64,000 nt of DNA from Liolophura sinensis (GCF_032854445.1 NC_088302.1:24813788-24877787), one strand, 5' to 3'. Shown: positions 13,613 to 28,800, numbered from the stretch's first letter. Numbers and translations are program-made. The notes: generated by a model not told the origin, from the letters alone.

Positions 13613-16600
13613 CCCATCAAAGGTCTTACTACACCAAAGTCAAAAATTAACAGCTACAATTAAAATGTTTTGCTCTAGGAAGTTTAAAACTTCCGTGGTT
13701 CTTTGCTGTAGAACAAGGTACAGCGCATCTACCTCAATTTGACGTTTTCGTTATAAGCAAATGAAATTTTTGACTTATAAGTCTTATGGTGGTTTAATAA
13801 ATACGAGCATTGGTTTTATTTGCTATACTGTAATCTTTTGTATTTGGCTATCTTACCCTGCGTGTCCAAGCATAAATATAATCTGTATAAATTGCCGTAT
13901 CATTTAAGATTTTGTTTTCAAATGTAAATAATTTTTTAAACATAGAGGACATTTAACAATTAAAATTTCGTGTTAAGTGAGATATCCTTAAGTACTGTAT
14001 AAAGTATCGATTAAATGAGTAAAAAGGGAAATACCACTATGTACGGCAAAATATACGGCTATATTTATATTATACACTCAGACCATCGTTCGCCTAACTC
14101 ATAAAGCATATGGCGGGAAAATGGGCTCCTATACAGAGGCGGAAATCGACCGTTAAATTGCGCAGGGCTCACTTAGATAGTTGGGCATTGAAGCGGAAGT
14201 GACTTCACCACAGTTTATCTTTTTACGAGAAATTCAAACAGAGGCGCTGAATCGTGGGCACGCTTAATTTGCCTGGTTCTGCTTTTTAGCGGAGTCCCAA
14301 GGTGAGTGGGTTCGAGTCAAAGCATCTCGGAGCTATCGACATAACGCCTCTGTGTTGAATAGACCCGGCCTCTTCAGGGAATATACCACGGACCCTGGCC
14401 TCGGGGATGGTGCTCTACTGCTTTTTTTCTTATAACTTCATTGGCTAATTAGCCAGCCAATTAGGCATCTTACCGTAAAACTTCCGAGCAGATTGGAACT
14501 ATGGGGGTGATGCTCTGTTGTTTTAAAATTGCGTTTTATTTTTCCGTTTCATCTTCGGGTATTTGTAAATTTCAGACATCTGTGATCCCAAAAGCGAGAT
14601 GGCCTGGAGACGTGCTGGCTTGACCGTAAGGTTGCCTTTAATATGTGGCTTATCCGCGACTAGGACCGACTGCAGGGAGAACGGCTAACTAGGGTCTACT
14701 TGACCGCCAGAGGGCGTTCCTTCCAAAAACACAATCTGTTAGATCTTAAGGACAAAGTGAATGAAGATGAACAGAATTAATAAACATCAAATGTGTAAAT
14801 AGTGTTCATGCTTGACATCATTATACGTTAAGCTAATGCGATAATTCGTTACTTCCTTACACAGCTCCTATCGCCATTCGGGTTTCTTTCTATTCAATTT
14901 CATTGAAACGAAGTAAATCGTGATTTTCATTACGAAATCGCATACAACGTTAAATACCGGTATGGAAATAAAACTGAAAACTATGTAATAAAATTAGCAA
15001 CGATACAGTACCTTGGTCAGTTTATAATAATAATAATATTAATAATAACAATGATAATAATAACAATGATAATAATAATAATAATATGTTTATTGCTGAT
15101 AAAAATCCATGACAAATCGAATGATGCGAGTAAAAGACATCATGCTTTATTTATGACTGCACGTTGAGGTTGATTGTGCAGAGACAGAATGTCACATAAT
15201 GTAACACTTAACACGATGTTTGTGAAACCCAGCACCTTAGTAAAATAAATACCAAAGAACACACTCACGGTGTAGTTCACATCATTTATTTACTGCATGA
15301 CTGACTATAACTGCTGATTGAGGAAACAAAGGGAAAACTTTGTAGAACCTGTGACTGCTTTCATGTTAGTGTTTAAATGTGATTATGAGACAGTGATTCT
15401 CCACCAATGGTGTCCATACAGTTTTTATTAAAAGCACACAGCATTTTATCACACAGTTACAATTCATACCAGGGCACTGTAGGTTACTATTACACACACC
15501 CTTATAGACAAACACAGTAACTGATCAGGTTAAGTAACAAAGAGCCAGATTTCAACGGTTGTTTGTGACGTTTGCGAACACTATCGTCAGTCCTCTGCCT
15601 TTGCTCCCCATGCTGGAGTCTTGTATTCCACGGGGAAATGCAACCTTGTCGCACAGTTTTTGTTATCCATTTCTTTCTGTCATTCACTTTCCTTCTTCAT
15701 TTATACTTTCAAGGTAACTCATGCAGTAATTCATGTAGTAATACACTGAGAACTTGTCTTCCAACCATGGTTGTTAACATGCAGAAGTACGAATTTAAAA
15801 GTACATTTAATTATGCCTTACATTTAAGCATAAATGATTTGCCTTGCATTTTATAGTGCGTTTGTAAACATCATCTCATTGTTTGCTGATTTTCGAGCTT
15901 TTATAATGCTGAAAACCAATTGGTAATAGTTATTCTATTCGGCTATTTGTTCGAAAATTAAATGATGTATCAGTGAAAACCAGTTGGTAATAGTACGTTA
16001 ACTGACAAATAAGCGTCTTTATTTATTCGGGAATTAATCGGTAATTTTCCATTCAAAGCATAATTGTTAAGAAATGAAAATATTATAATGAGCAAATTCC
16101 AAAAATGTAAACCACTATTTGGCGAAGAGAAGAAAATATACACACAGCTTCCGGGTAAAAAATAATGACTTTCACTGGTTTTGACAAAATTTGCTAATTA
16201 AAGAATGGGTGTTAACCTTGGTTGTTATTCCTGCCCGCCCAGCTTGTTAAGCCGATTGAGTGGTCACCTCTTGGTCAGTGGATGCTCACTTCTTACAAAG
16301 GCCTTGATGACTTCAAGTTTGTTATCAGGTGCGAGAGACTCGTGTGTCCTAACTTAGGACCTTCGCTGACCACCGAGGGTGTTAAAAAAGATTCCCGTAG
16401 ACATGGCATGGTCGATTGAGCAAGGCGTCGGGAGAAACACTTTAGCTTTTAATTTGACAACTTCTCGCTGGGTGACCATGCCTTGGATCATTAGCCACGG
16501 CTTCCTCGCGCAGTTTGAGCTAAATGCTCAAGTCCGTGTCACCTTTGTGTTCCTCATTTTTTGTCTTTCTTCGGCCTTTCATCGCCAATTAATTGCAAGG

Positions 16601-17674
16601 TATGCGCGATCTGAATTATAGGCGCTATGCCCGGGGATGCCGTACCGGTCCCCCACCCGGGAAATGACACCGACCATGCGCCTGAGCCGGAAAGCTCTCC
16701 TTGTCCTCAGATTTGCTTAACGCGTAAACCTGCTACCTGATCATTTACCAGCGTTATACCTCCGTCTGCCTGAGGCACCAGTCTACGCTGACCCGTCTTT
16801 TTCTAGAATTGATTGAGATGTGGATCAAATTAACCATAAAGATATAGAAAAACAGAATCCTACAACGGTTTTGGCAGCGGTCAAGCTGTCTTGGCGCGTG
16901 TGGGTCACGCGGAACTGACCAGGACTCGCCCCATGGCCACTGTGGGCACTGCTGTCCAAGCCGCGCTCAATCATTCTTTTTATTTCACGTTTACCCTTGC
17001 TAATTGATTCCTATTCATGATCGCTTTTGAGGTCAGTTTTTAGTGACACATTTTGACAACGAAAAAAAAAAGAAAAAATTGCTCTTTGGCACTGTTTGAC
17101 ATATTGTCTCAATGAAAGGAAAATATATGTTGAAGATTTGAGATTGAGGATATTTAGGTAAAAAAAAAGACACTTAGCTTAATATTTAGGATATATTTTG
17201 TATAAAATATATGCCAAAGGCATGATGCTAGGGGAGTGTATGTTGCAACTATTTTGAGAAGAAAGGTTCGTACAGGACAGAAAAGTTAAAAACTTGTTTA
17301 TGAAAAAATACACCCATCTAAATTATGCGTAAAAATACATTCTTTTTATTTATATACTGGATTTCAGGCATTCAAAATTAATTTCATAGTTTAATGAGCT
17401 CTGATGGGTTTTGTGTTTTGATACACAGGTGTTAAAAAGTTTCTTCCAATCAAGCATAGGTTTTAATGCTGGAATAGCTCTTGTATTACCTACCAGTAAA
17501 GTATTACTTCTAAATGTTCACAAACATTATCAAGGAAAACAATTATGTCACCTCAGGCTATTTGTCGCTGAGTGTATGGTCCATAGATCTTACCTACGAT
17601 TTCATCTGAATGAGTTTAACTGTCTGTAAAAAAATAAAGGAGTTTATATTTTAAAGTTGCCCGTCTGATAAACC
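13613..17674. other. Non-coding DNA with one (AAT)n microsatellite
   Basis: It holds an (AAT)n-rich run at about 15020-15088, a faint family D-like piece near 15535-15600, and a short direct repeat (GAAAACCA then TTGGTAATAGT) near 15911 and 15976. The stretch 16380-16960 is more GC-rich but shows no recognisable exon. Confidence 0.45.
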
Positions 17675-18602
17675 TTACGTGTTCATGGGAAGGTCGTTAC
17701 AACATCTACTGCTTGTTCGTGGGAAAACCGTTACAACATCTACTACATGTTCATGGGAAGGCCGTTATAACATCTACTACATGTTCGTTTGAAAGCCGTT
17801 ACAACATCTACTACATATTCATGGTGAGGCCGTTACAACATCTACTACATGTTCGTGGGGAGGCTGTTACAACATCTACTACATGTTCGTGGGAAGGCCA
17901 TTACAACATCTACTACATGTTCGTGGGAAGGCCGTTACGACATCTACTACATGTGCCTGGGAAGGCCATTACAACATTTACTACATGTTCGTGGGAAGGC
18001 AGTTACAACATCTAGTACGTGTTCGTGGGAAGGCCGTTACAACATCTACTACGTTTTCACGGGAAGGCAGTTAGAATATCTGCTACGTGTTCATGGGCAG
18101 GCCATTACAACGTCTACTACATGTTCGTGGGAAGGCAGTTACAACATCTAGTACGTGTTCGTGGGGAGGCTGTTACAACATCTACTACATGTGCCTGGGA
18201 AGGCCATTACAACATCTACTACATGTTCGTGGGAAGGCAGTTACAACATCTAGTACGTGTTCGTGGGAAGGCCGTTACAACATCTACTACGTTTTCACGG
18301 GAAGGCAGTTAGAATATCTGCTACGTGTTCGTGGGTAGGCCGTTACAACATCTACTACATGTTCATGGGCAGGCCGTTACAACATCTACTCGTGGAACGG
18401 TCGTTACAGCTTCTACTTTGTGCCCGAGTGAAGGCTGTTACATCACATTCTACACGTTCAAGGGAAGGTCATTCCAGAAACTACCACGTGCCCATTTGAA
18501 GGCTGTTACAGCATCTACTACGTGCTCGCGTGGCGATCGTTACGGCGTCTACTACTTGGTTTGTGGGGCACCGTATCTACTACGTCCTTTTCAGGCGGTC
18601 AA
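17675..18602 (+). repeat. 34-bp tandem array, about 27 units
   Basis: The unit reads ACATGTTCGTGGGAAGGCCA then TTACAACATCTACT. Variant units recur in order: TTAGAATATC starts at 18071 and 18309, and TCTAGTACGT at 18011 and 18249, both exactly 238 bp (7 x 34) apart, which shows a higher-order period. The right end degrades. 34 is one more than a multiple of three, so the frames rotate and all three plus-strand frames read open; these are not genes. Confidence 0.95.
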
Positions 18603-21404
18603 CTAAAATATATGGTATATAGTTCTTTCGGATAGAGCCAGCTTTTTCGAGTTTCACTCCAGGGAAATAATTTTGCTTTATTTCATTAATTCATGTATTA
18701 AAGTTAGTATATTCCATTTGCATATTAAGTTGTTATATTAATATAATTATCGCAATTCTCCTGTTACTATTTGCCTTGATCAATCAAAAATCAATCAGTT
18801 ATCACGGCAGAGTACAAAGATACGTCTCTCCAGCATGGCTCTAAGAGTTACCTCCCCTGGCTCGAGCTGTCCTATTGTTCCGATTTTCTGACAGGAATGC
18901 CGCGAACAAAGGCCGCGCGTGTGAATTCCACGTTTGTTGAATGGCCAGCTCCGCACAAACACTTCAGGGAGCTGGGCTACGAGAGGTGTTAACGGTGGGG
19001 GAACTGCAGAAAAAAGAAGGACTAGGATAGTCATTAATCTACCCTAGCCAGAAGTGGACTTTATACACAAAAGACGAAGATTGTTACTAACGAGAGAAAA
19101 ATATCTCCAAGGTGTTGGGTCTTCCACGCTTCCATTTCCAATTCATATTTTATGCCATCCCATTCCCATCTTTGCCCATTTGAATGAGAAATTCGCTCTA
19201 GTTATTTGTCAGTCTGAAAGAAATACCCAGAGACGAAAATGTAAATTCTTAACAATGCGCGTTTGTTTCCCCAAAGTGGCGACTAAAATGTCGATCACAT
19301 TGATGTCTTTCTTAGATGCAGGATTTAGGCATTCATGTAAACCAAATCCATTCTCAGATCGCAGTAACCTGGAACCAGTGCCCTAGAGAGTCTCCCTTGG
19401 TGTTCTTTCTCACACTTTTGTCAAATTTAAATATGTTACTGGCTGAGATGTTAACTGGGCGTGATTTAAAGGGCGAGAGGCATATACTGTTACGTATCCT
19501 TTTCCTCAGATGTAACTCGGCTCTCGTATAACCCAGCTCGTCCTTCCCGCTGCCGCGCAGGTGCAGTCCCGCCGGAAACTTGCGCGGGATGTCACCCAAA
19601 ACGGCCTTTTTACCAGTGAACCTTCAGATGAAATTTCACCTATGTAAGCCTCATGGTTGAAGGCTAAGATATCGGTCATACTCTACCGTTCTGTTACACC
19701 AGTTTTTCCCCTTCATTTCTCAGGACAAAGCCTTGCATGGCTTACGTGTTTTCTGACTGTAAAGGGTTAAAAGAAAATCTCCCTGTCACTAGAAAATCAA
19801 TAGTGACGACCTATTAGCAGGTGCTCAGCCAGTAACAATACGTCATTATTGTAGCCAATTTATCAGTGCACTTCGGAAGAATAATGAAATGCACGTGCGT
19901 TCTGTCCCTGTTTTGCCCGATTCCAAATCAGTACGGATTGGGGATAAAAGTCTAATCATGAACTGTTTTAACAAGTATCTCTTAACAATGATTGTGAGCG
20001 GGGGGTCTCCTCAGAATATACACTTATCTTGAAACATGTGAAATTAAAAGCACACACGGCTTGAAATGATCTTACACATCTTAACAGCTTGAATTAATAT
20101 TATCCTAAAAACAAATCGATTTTGTTTTCTTGTTAAGCCTTATGTTCGCCAGCTATATAATTAGCTTAATTCAACTGACTGGCCCCTGCTCTATGGAAGC
20201 GAGTTATCGTTTACTTATATAATTATATGATGCGCTTTAATGAAATTACATCTAATTAAATGCCATTCAACCAGTTGAGATATCTTAAAAAATACCATTA
20301 TAACAACGGTGTTATTTTACTAACTTGTAAAAATAAGTAAATTTTTAGAATTTTATTTGTCATTGGGATTTAAAGCCACGAGGGATATGATGTTTTTATT
20401 TGATTATCGTTAACGCCATGCTTGAGAGTTTAGAACCTCCATCTGAAATACAATAGTATAGGGGCAAGATGCCCAGATCAAATACAAATACACAGTATAT
20501 GTACTAATTGTTACACGTATTTTGCACTGTTTCAACCGTGTGCACGGCGTGTTTACAAGGGATGATAATCGTAACTCACAACGCATATTTTTACTCAGCT
20601 AAAATAAGAGCAAATTCACCGACACATGATTCTAGTTGGGATCTATGCACTTTGAAATTTGCACCTAAATTTTAAAATGTTTAAAAATGTTTAAAATAAA
20701 ATGTTTACCTGATTAGCGATATAGTATATTAATATAACTGCATTTCATTTATATAGAATACCTCCTAAATTTTAATAGTATATCACATAGCGTTGTTGAC
20801 GCCACTGAAGCAACACAAACATGCTTCTCTGTGTTGCAAAATACTAACGGAAAAATTGAAAGAAATGAAAAAAAGACATCTCTACAGCTTTACAACTAAC
20901 GGTTCCTTTTTCATTATCTCCCCATGCACTAATTAAGCATAGAGTTTCCGTTGTTGTTGACAAACTGAGATTGAAGGAGGTACCCTTTATATTCCCCAAG
21001 CTAAACTACAATACGAACATGTACCTATTGAATACGATTGCGAATACGCTGATGCAAGTGTTCGTATTATGTTATCTAGGCTTCCTTCTTGTGTACGTAA
21101 TACCCCGAAAGAAAGAAGAACGCCTCATATAAGCTTAACATACGACCTTTCATTATATGTGAAGAAAAGTGGAATATGCCTGACTTAAATACGTATAGTA
21201 CTATACTATTGTGTACCGGTACATGGCCAGCATTGTGGAAGACGTCTGACCTATGACAACATTTCGAGCTAATGTCAGTTTTATTTGAGTTTCAGCTGAT
21301 GTCTTAAGGAGATTATGTGCCTTCTTTCTATCCCTACATAGTAAACAGCTGCCTATATAGTCTCATGTAAACCTCGCTTTACGGCCCCCAGTCGGTTAAA
21401 GCCC
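18603..21404. other. Non-coding DNA, possible conserved-type island
   Basis: The part 18780-19620 has balanced composition and Sox-like CTATTGTTC and GAACAAAGG sites, and is open on both strands without protein-like content. The remainder is AT-rich. No gene or repeat recognised. Confidence 0.4.
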
Positions 21405-21605
21405 AGTTGATTCTGGCTTGTGGGGCTGGTACGTCAGGCTGCGGCTGTATAAGTCATCACGGTGTCCGTCGAAGGGCGATGGTTTATACCAGGCGCCCCC
21501 AGTTTCCTCCACCCATTAACTAGACTGCGGTTTTGTAAGTGAACATAAATTCAGCACAGTATTAAGCAGTAATTAACAATCAGTATATCACCCCTAGTAT
21601 CTGAA
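21405..21605 (+). repeat. Degraded SINE-like repeat
   Basis: A CAGTTTCCTCCACCC segment followed by TTTTGTAAGTGAACATAAAT and AGTATTAAGCA resembles the family A body order at low identity. It may be an old copy or a related family. Confidence 0.3.
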
Positions 21606-24600
21606 CATGTTCTAGACTCATTCGGTAACCCATTTGGACGCATAACATGGCTTTTATTTCGTGAATATACAAAATGAATAGAATGAGTACTGGATACGGA
21701 AATTTATTATTCTGAAATCATCCATTAACAGCTGTTTCCGTAAAGAAAAATAAAGACTACAGACTAAGGTATCCAATGTTTGCATTTAAAAAGAATTTGA
21801 GCACAATTTATATACAATCTCTACGTATGTGATCGATCGTGACAATGAACCAGTTTAGACTAGTACATTTTTACCCAGTGGTAACACGATGGTAGTGTCT
21901 TAGTGCAGCCGGAATCACAAGTATCATATCTGCATTGTAAGCAAATTAAGTATACATCTGCAGTAGCATACTGTAAAGAAGCGAAGTGTGTGTACACTAC
22001 AGACTACATTTTTTTCCTTTTTGGGTACAGAAATGATACACTTTCAACATATATGATTAGAGTATACATATAAAAGTTCAGTTCTGCCCGGGAGGCACAC
22101 AAACATTTGTTTTAATAGCTTTTCGTATACTTTTTTAAACATTTATTCCTCTTACAAGACACTGACGATGGTTTGCGGAGCTCAGAGTTAATGCTGCCCA
22201 ATACAGTAGTTGTAATAATTTTCTTTTCTTTTCTTTAGGATTACATGGAGGTTGTGTATAGCAGATGAAATCTGCCCTGGATCTACAGGTCAAGTGTACA
22301 ATAGTTCAGCTGACAACACTAACCGCGTCATGCTCGATTGATGGGGTAATATTATAGCACCCAACTTTGCCTCTGAGGTTACATGAATAGTTGCATGGAT
22401 CAGTGCACTAAGATACAACGATCCATCCACGGCTCTTTTGAATAAACTTTAAAACCCGATGGCATTTTAATATTAAGTGATAAAAAGCTTTCTCAGTATT
22501 TGTATGTTTTGTAGAAGTTGTTGTAAATGACATTTTCATAGTGTGTTGTATTGAAATAAAAAATTTCTATTTTGTATTGCCTTCAGGCTAAGCGTAACAA
22601 AATATGAGATAAAAAAAAGACGCAGCAAGAAATGTGCATGTAGTAGGGGCTGTACTAGTGTTAAAGTCTATGTTCTAATACAAGAGATCTTTTTTTCATA
22701 TATTATTTCATGTATGTGATATTATATTATATAAAATATGGTTCTGTATGCACATACTGCCGTTTTTAACAGCGGTGTGATAATTTGTTTATGATGTTTT
22801 AGAGGTTTCCCACCAAATTTTATACGGGTCGGTCAGTAGAGACCGGAGTCAAATACAGTGTGATTTTTCTTGATGTGAGAACGTTTTGTGTAATCGGAAA
22901 AAATTAACATAATACACAGCTTTATACATTATTTTACAATCATTTATGCGCATAAGATACGTGTACAAAGCGATGTTTTGGAGATGTTTTTGCCCCACTG
23001 GTCCTTGAACATAGGGCGACCCGAGTCGGTCGCCCGGGATGAAAGGCACGCCAGCATTTAAATAACAAAGACCACGTGAGCGTCTGCGGAACTAGGTCCC
23101 GGCTCGAATAGCATGCCGGGAAGGGGAAACTTTTAAACTTTTCCGCGGCAAGCAAAGTGGCCCCAACTAAAGTCAGAAAACAGCTTTTCACAGCTACGAA
23201 ACTTGCACGATTAAAAAATTCTTCGATGAAATGATTTCGTTTGCCTGTGTATGTGACGTAAGGCACAAGAAGTGGGCTTTATCGGAGTAAATAAGGACGA
23301 CGCTAACCGGTTTTACAATGACACAATGCAACTCGTAAAGGGCAAACTTTGCTTTCTCTCTCTCTCTTAGCAAGAAAGCCTTTTCATTGATAACGCATGC
23401 AGACGCCAGAATTGCAACCGTTAAACACCAACCCTACAGGTTTCTTTATCAGCGACAAGGAGATTTTGTTTTCGAAAATAACTGACGAGTGCTTGGGTTT
23501 ATGGGACTTTGGGAACAAAGTTTGAAGTGTCCCCCAATCAGCTGACTATCTCCGTGGGAGGCGGTGTCCCGTGCGGCTGGGCAAACTAACATATGTCCTC
23601 ACAAACAAGGCAAAATTTATAACCATTCCCTCCATTAACAGACAATTTATAAAGACGTCGTTTTTTATTTAATACAGCTGTACTTCCAACGCTCTTACGA
23701 AACATTTAAGATCTTTTTCTCTCTCTCTGAAAATGAGTGTGTTTCAAGACGTTGAAGTGAAATAAATTATTCATGACTGGCTACCACTCGCCATACAATT
23801 CCCTCTGCACGAACGCATTTTTACCGTTATATTACTCCTTTGTATTCACTTCTTTATTTGGCCATAATTTGCCAAGTGATTATTCTTTCAAAGTTTCTCA
23901 GGAAACAATTGCCGGCGCAATATCTATGTAATGTATCTCCGAAAGGCTGTAATCTTTTCATCTAAAATTAGTGGGCTTTTTTCTTTCAGCAATACGAAAG
24001 TGTGACAAAGCGCTGGTTTGCTCGTAACGATTAGGTTCAGGAATAGGCATCTGGTCCCGATGGTCGAAGGGGAACGGGCAGGTGATGCTGAAACGGACCC
24101 ACGAACTAAGTTGCTTACAATAGTTTTCTAAATAAGTTGCCGACCGATTGCTGGCACCGGGCGCGTGTTCAGAGAACAGCCTCAAGCGTGCAGTTTTCGG
24201 CAACACGTCTCTTTTCCAATGAGTCTTGTTACTGAATTATTAACCTTTCGTCTAGCATTTGATTCTCAGCAGAAAGTTCAACAAAGACCTCTAATATTTC
24301 GTCAGACAAAACTGCCGTTAGTGCAACAAGCTAACTCAGACCTCTCGTCCACACGCCCGAGTAGGCCTGGATGAAATTTTTTAGACAACCCACGTGGCAT
24401 ACATTAGCATATTACGGTCATTTTTGCCGACAATTGATATTCTAATGGCACATAACAGCCTCGACAGACAGTCCGAGGGTTCCACCCCTTGCAACTTGAC
24501 ACAAAACAGCAATGGTTCGTGCAAGTTTTGCATTCAAACACTCTCCTATCGAGAAGGCAATTTGTGCCGAGCCAAAGTTCGCAAAAAAGTTTTCGAGTCT

Positions 24601-25874
24601 ATACATCAGCTTTTAAAATATGATCCCGTCGTCGAAACCATCTGCCGGTTGGTAGAAAAACAATTTCATTAATTGGCCTTTGTTGTCCACGTTTCTTAAC
24701 TTTCTATATAAAATCCGGAAACAGAGATTTTTCGGATCCATAACAAGCTGTGTAAGTGTGCCGTTAACATCTGAATACATTATATTTATAAAATATTAGG
24801 ATGAACAACTGTTTCTTTTGTGTTTCTTTCCTTAAAAACAGAAATAAAAATTCAAAAGCTAGTTAGTTTGAATCATTGCCTTAGTTTGAAGGAGATGCGA
24901 TAACTATTGTCTTCTGTTAAGAGGTTAGGATCAATGTCGCGGGCTCGTTAAGGAGGTGGGTGGCACAGGCAAGACGGGGGAAGGAAGGAGCTAGCCCGCA
25001 CACGACACATCTTACCCTTCTCTAGTGGAGTAACACTTTACTTCATCTCATTAACTAAAGTAATTGTTCTCATGAAAGACAACATATTCATTACCTCATA
25101 TCCACAACGTAATTAACAGAGCTGTGAAGGAACCATTGCTTATATCTGTTGAACGCCTGCGCCGGTCACACGAGGTCTGGCGGCCCCCAACACTTCAACT
25201 TTGGAGAGGATCTCTTCGTTCACACAGCTAAATTAAACTTTTAGTTAAAACCCAAGCTTACGATGGAAAAATGAGAAATCCCCAAGTCATAATGAGAACC
25301 CTTTTAGGTTACAAAGAAGGAACACGTGCAGTCTCTAGAAACAGAACAATCTTTACGCATTTCAACAACCACATGAAACTCATAAGTTTTGTTGCATCAG
25401 GCAATGTTATACAAGTCAACTTTTTGCCAACTCTGTCGAAGAGCGATGAACTAGCTCCCAATGAACTAGCATTGTACATTTCTACAAACAGGTGTACATG
25501 GTTTGCCGAGAAGGTAAAGTAGCAAAATTTTATTTTAAGTGTTGCCCACAAGATTCTTCCATAGACGAGTTTCAACCAAATAAAAAAAAATAAAGTTTAA
25601 AACTGTTAAAATCCATTAAAATTAAAATTAAAAACCGTCATTTCAAAGCGAAATTTTCTAACAAATTTTTACTCATCTAGGCTCTAACTCCTGTGAGGCA
25701 GGAGATGCCAGACCGGAAATGCAAAGTGTCTTTTCCATAGCTTTATAGCCTTAGGTTGTAACCGTAAATGGAGGAATGGGGAGTTACATATCTGATGAAT
25801 ACCATAAAAATGTGATATCGCCGGAAAATAGATACACACAATCTGGATTTCACAATTATACTCAATCAGAGCAT
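21606..25874. other. Non-coding DNA, no repeats recognised
   Basis: The stretch from about 22800 to 25300 has few repeats and mixed composition with scattered homeodomain-type TAATTG/CAATTA cores. Several 70-100 codon frames lie on both strands; none resembles a known family and they overlap one another. Confidence 0.4.
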
Positions 25875-28800
25875 TCGTTGAATTTAGTGGCACAGATGAA
25901 TATACTGACACAACTGAATAAACTGACACACCTGGGTATAATCAAAGACCTGCGTATACTGACCTACCTGCGTATACTGACACAACTGAGTATACTGACA
26001 CAACTGAATATACCAACACACCTGAGCATACAGACACAACTGAGTATACTGACACATCAGAGTATACAGACACAACTGAGTATACCGATACAACTGAGTA
26101 TACCGACAGATCAGAGTATATTGACACACCTGAATATACTGACACACCTGAGTGTACTGACACACCTTAGTATACTGACATAAATTATTATGCTGACAAA
26201 ACTGACTATACTGATGCACCTGAGTATACCGATACATCAGAGTATACTGACACACCTGGATATACTGACACATCAGAGTATACTGGCACAAATGAGTATA
26301 TTGACACACCAGTGTATACTGACACACCTAAGTGTACTGACACATCCGAGTATACTGACAAACCTGAGTATACCGACCCATCAGAGTATACTGACACAAT
26401 AGAGTATACTAACACACCTGAGTATACTGGCACAACAGAGAATACTGACACACTTGAGTATACTGACACACCTCAGGATAATGACACACCTAAATATACT
26501 AATACTTCGAGTACCTACATACCTGAATATACTGATACAGCTAACTCTACTAAGAGTAAGCTGACAAACCTAAGTAAACATACATCTGAGTATACTGACA
26601 CACCTTACTATACTGACCCACCTGAGTATAATGTCACAAATGAGCATACTGACACACCTCAATATACTGACATACCTGAGTATGCTAACTGAGTATACTG
26701 ACACAACTGAGTATACTGACACATCACAGTATACTCACACATCAAAGTATACGGAAACATCTGAGCATACTGACACAACTGAGTATACTGACACAACTGA
26801 GTATACCGATACAACTGAGTATACCGACAGATAAGGGTATACTCACACCTGAATATACTGACACACCTAAGTGTACCAACACACCTGAGCATACTGACAC
26901 AATAGAGTATACTGACACACCTGAGTATACCGATACACCAGAGTATACTGACAAACCTGGGTATACTTACACATCAGAGTATACTGGCACAAATGAGTAT
27001 ATTGACACATCAGTGTATACTGACACACCTAAGTGTACTGACACAATAGAGTATACTGACACACCTGAGTATACTGACACCACTGAGTATACTGACATAA
27101 ATTATTATGCTGACAAACCTGACTATACTGATGCACCTGAGTATACCGATACATCAGAGTATACTGACACACCTGGGAGTACTGGCACATCAGAGTATAC
27201 TAACACAACGGAGTATATTGATACACCAGTATATACTGACACAACTGAGTATACTGACACAACTAAGTATACTGACACAATAGAGTATACTACCACACCT
27301 GAGTACACTGGCACAACAGAGAATACTGACACACTTGAGCATACTGACACACCTGAGTATAATGACACACCTAAATATACTGATACATCGAGGACCTACA
27401 TACCTGAATATACTGATACAGCTAACTCTACTAAGAGTAAACTGACAAACCTAAGTAAACATATACACCTTACTATACTGACACACCTTACTATACTGCC
27501 ACACCTGGGTATAATGTCACAAATGGGCATACTGACACACCTCAGTTAACCGACATACCTGAGTATGCTAACTGAGTATACTGGCACAACTGAGCATACT
27601 GACACAATTGAGTATGCTGACAAACCTGAGTATATTGACAAAACTGAGTATACTTACACATCTGAGTGTACTGACACACCCGAGCCTACTGAGACAACTG
27701 AGTATACTGACACAACTGAGTATGCTGACAAAACTGACTATATTGATGCACCTGAGTATACCGATACATCAGAGTATACTGACACACCTGGGTATGCTCA
27801 CACATTAGAGTATACTAACACAACTGAGAAAACTGACACACCTGAGTATACTGACACAACTGAGTATGCTGACAAAACTGATTATATTGATGCACCTGAG
27901 TATACCGATACATCAGAGTATACAGAAACACCTGGGTATACTGACACATTAGAGTATACTAACACAACTGAGAAAACTGACACACCTGAGTATACTGACA
28001 CAACTAAGTATGGTGACAAAACTGACTATACTGATGCACCTGAGTATACCGATACATCAGAGTATACTGACACACCTGGGTATACTGACACATTAGAGTA
28101 TACTAACACAACTGAGTATACTGACACATCTGAGTGTACTGACACAACTGAGTATACTGACACAACTGAGTATACCGATACAACTGAGTATACCGACAGA
28201 TCAGGGTATACTGACACACCTGAATATACTGACACACGTAAGTGTACTGACACACTTGAGCATACTGAGACAACTGGGTATACTGCCAAAACTGACTATA
28301 TTGATGCACCTGAGTATACCTATACATCAGAGTATACTGACACACCTGGGTATACTGACACATCAGAGTATACTGGCACAACTGAGTATATTGAGACATC
28401 AGTGTATACTGACACACCTAAATATACTGACACATCAGAGTATACTGACACACCTGGGTATACTGACACACCTGGGTATACTGACAAACCTGAGTATACT
28501 GACACACCTGAGTATACTGACACAACTGAGTATACTGACACAACTGAGTATATTGACACATCAGAGTATACTGACAAAGCTGAGTATACCGACCAGTCAG
28601 TGTATACTGACACAATAGAGTATACTAACACACCTGAGTATACTGACACAACAGAGAATACTGACACACTTGAGTATACTGACACACTTGAGAATAATGA
28701 CACACTTAAATATAATGATGCATCGAGTACCAACATACCTGAATATACAGATACAACTAACTCTACTAAGAGTAAACTGACTAAGTAAACATATACATCC

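Noticed and set aside
17713-18606. Eight overlapping 60-100 codon frames of Gly-Arg-Pro-Leu-Gln type
   Set aside because: All come from the 34-bp array, where the frame shifts by one per unit so that all three plus frames read the same peptide.
25884-26327. 147-codon minus-strand frame rich in Tyr, Gln and Cys
   Set aside because: It is the other strand of the 18-bp tandem array; a unit length divisible by three keeps frames open without coding.
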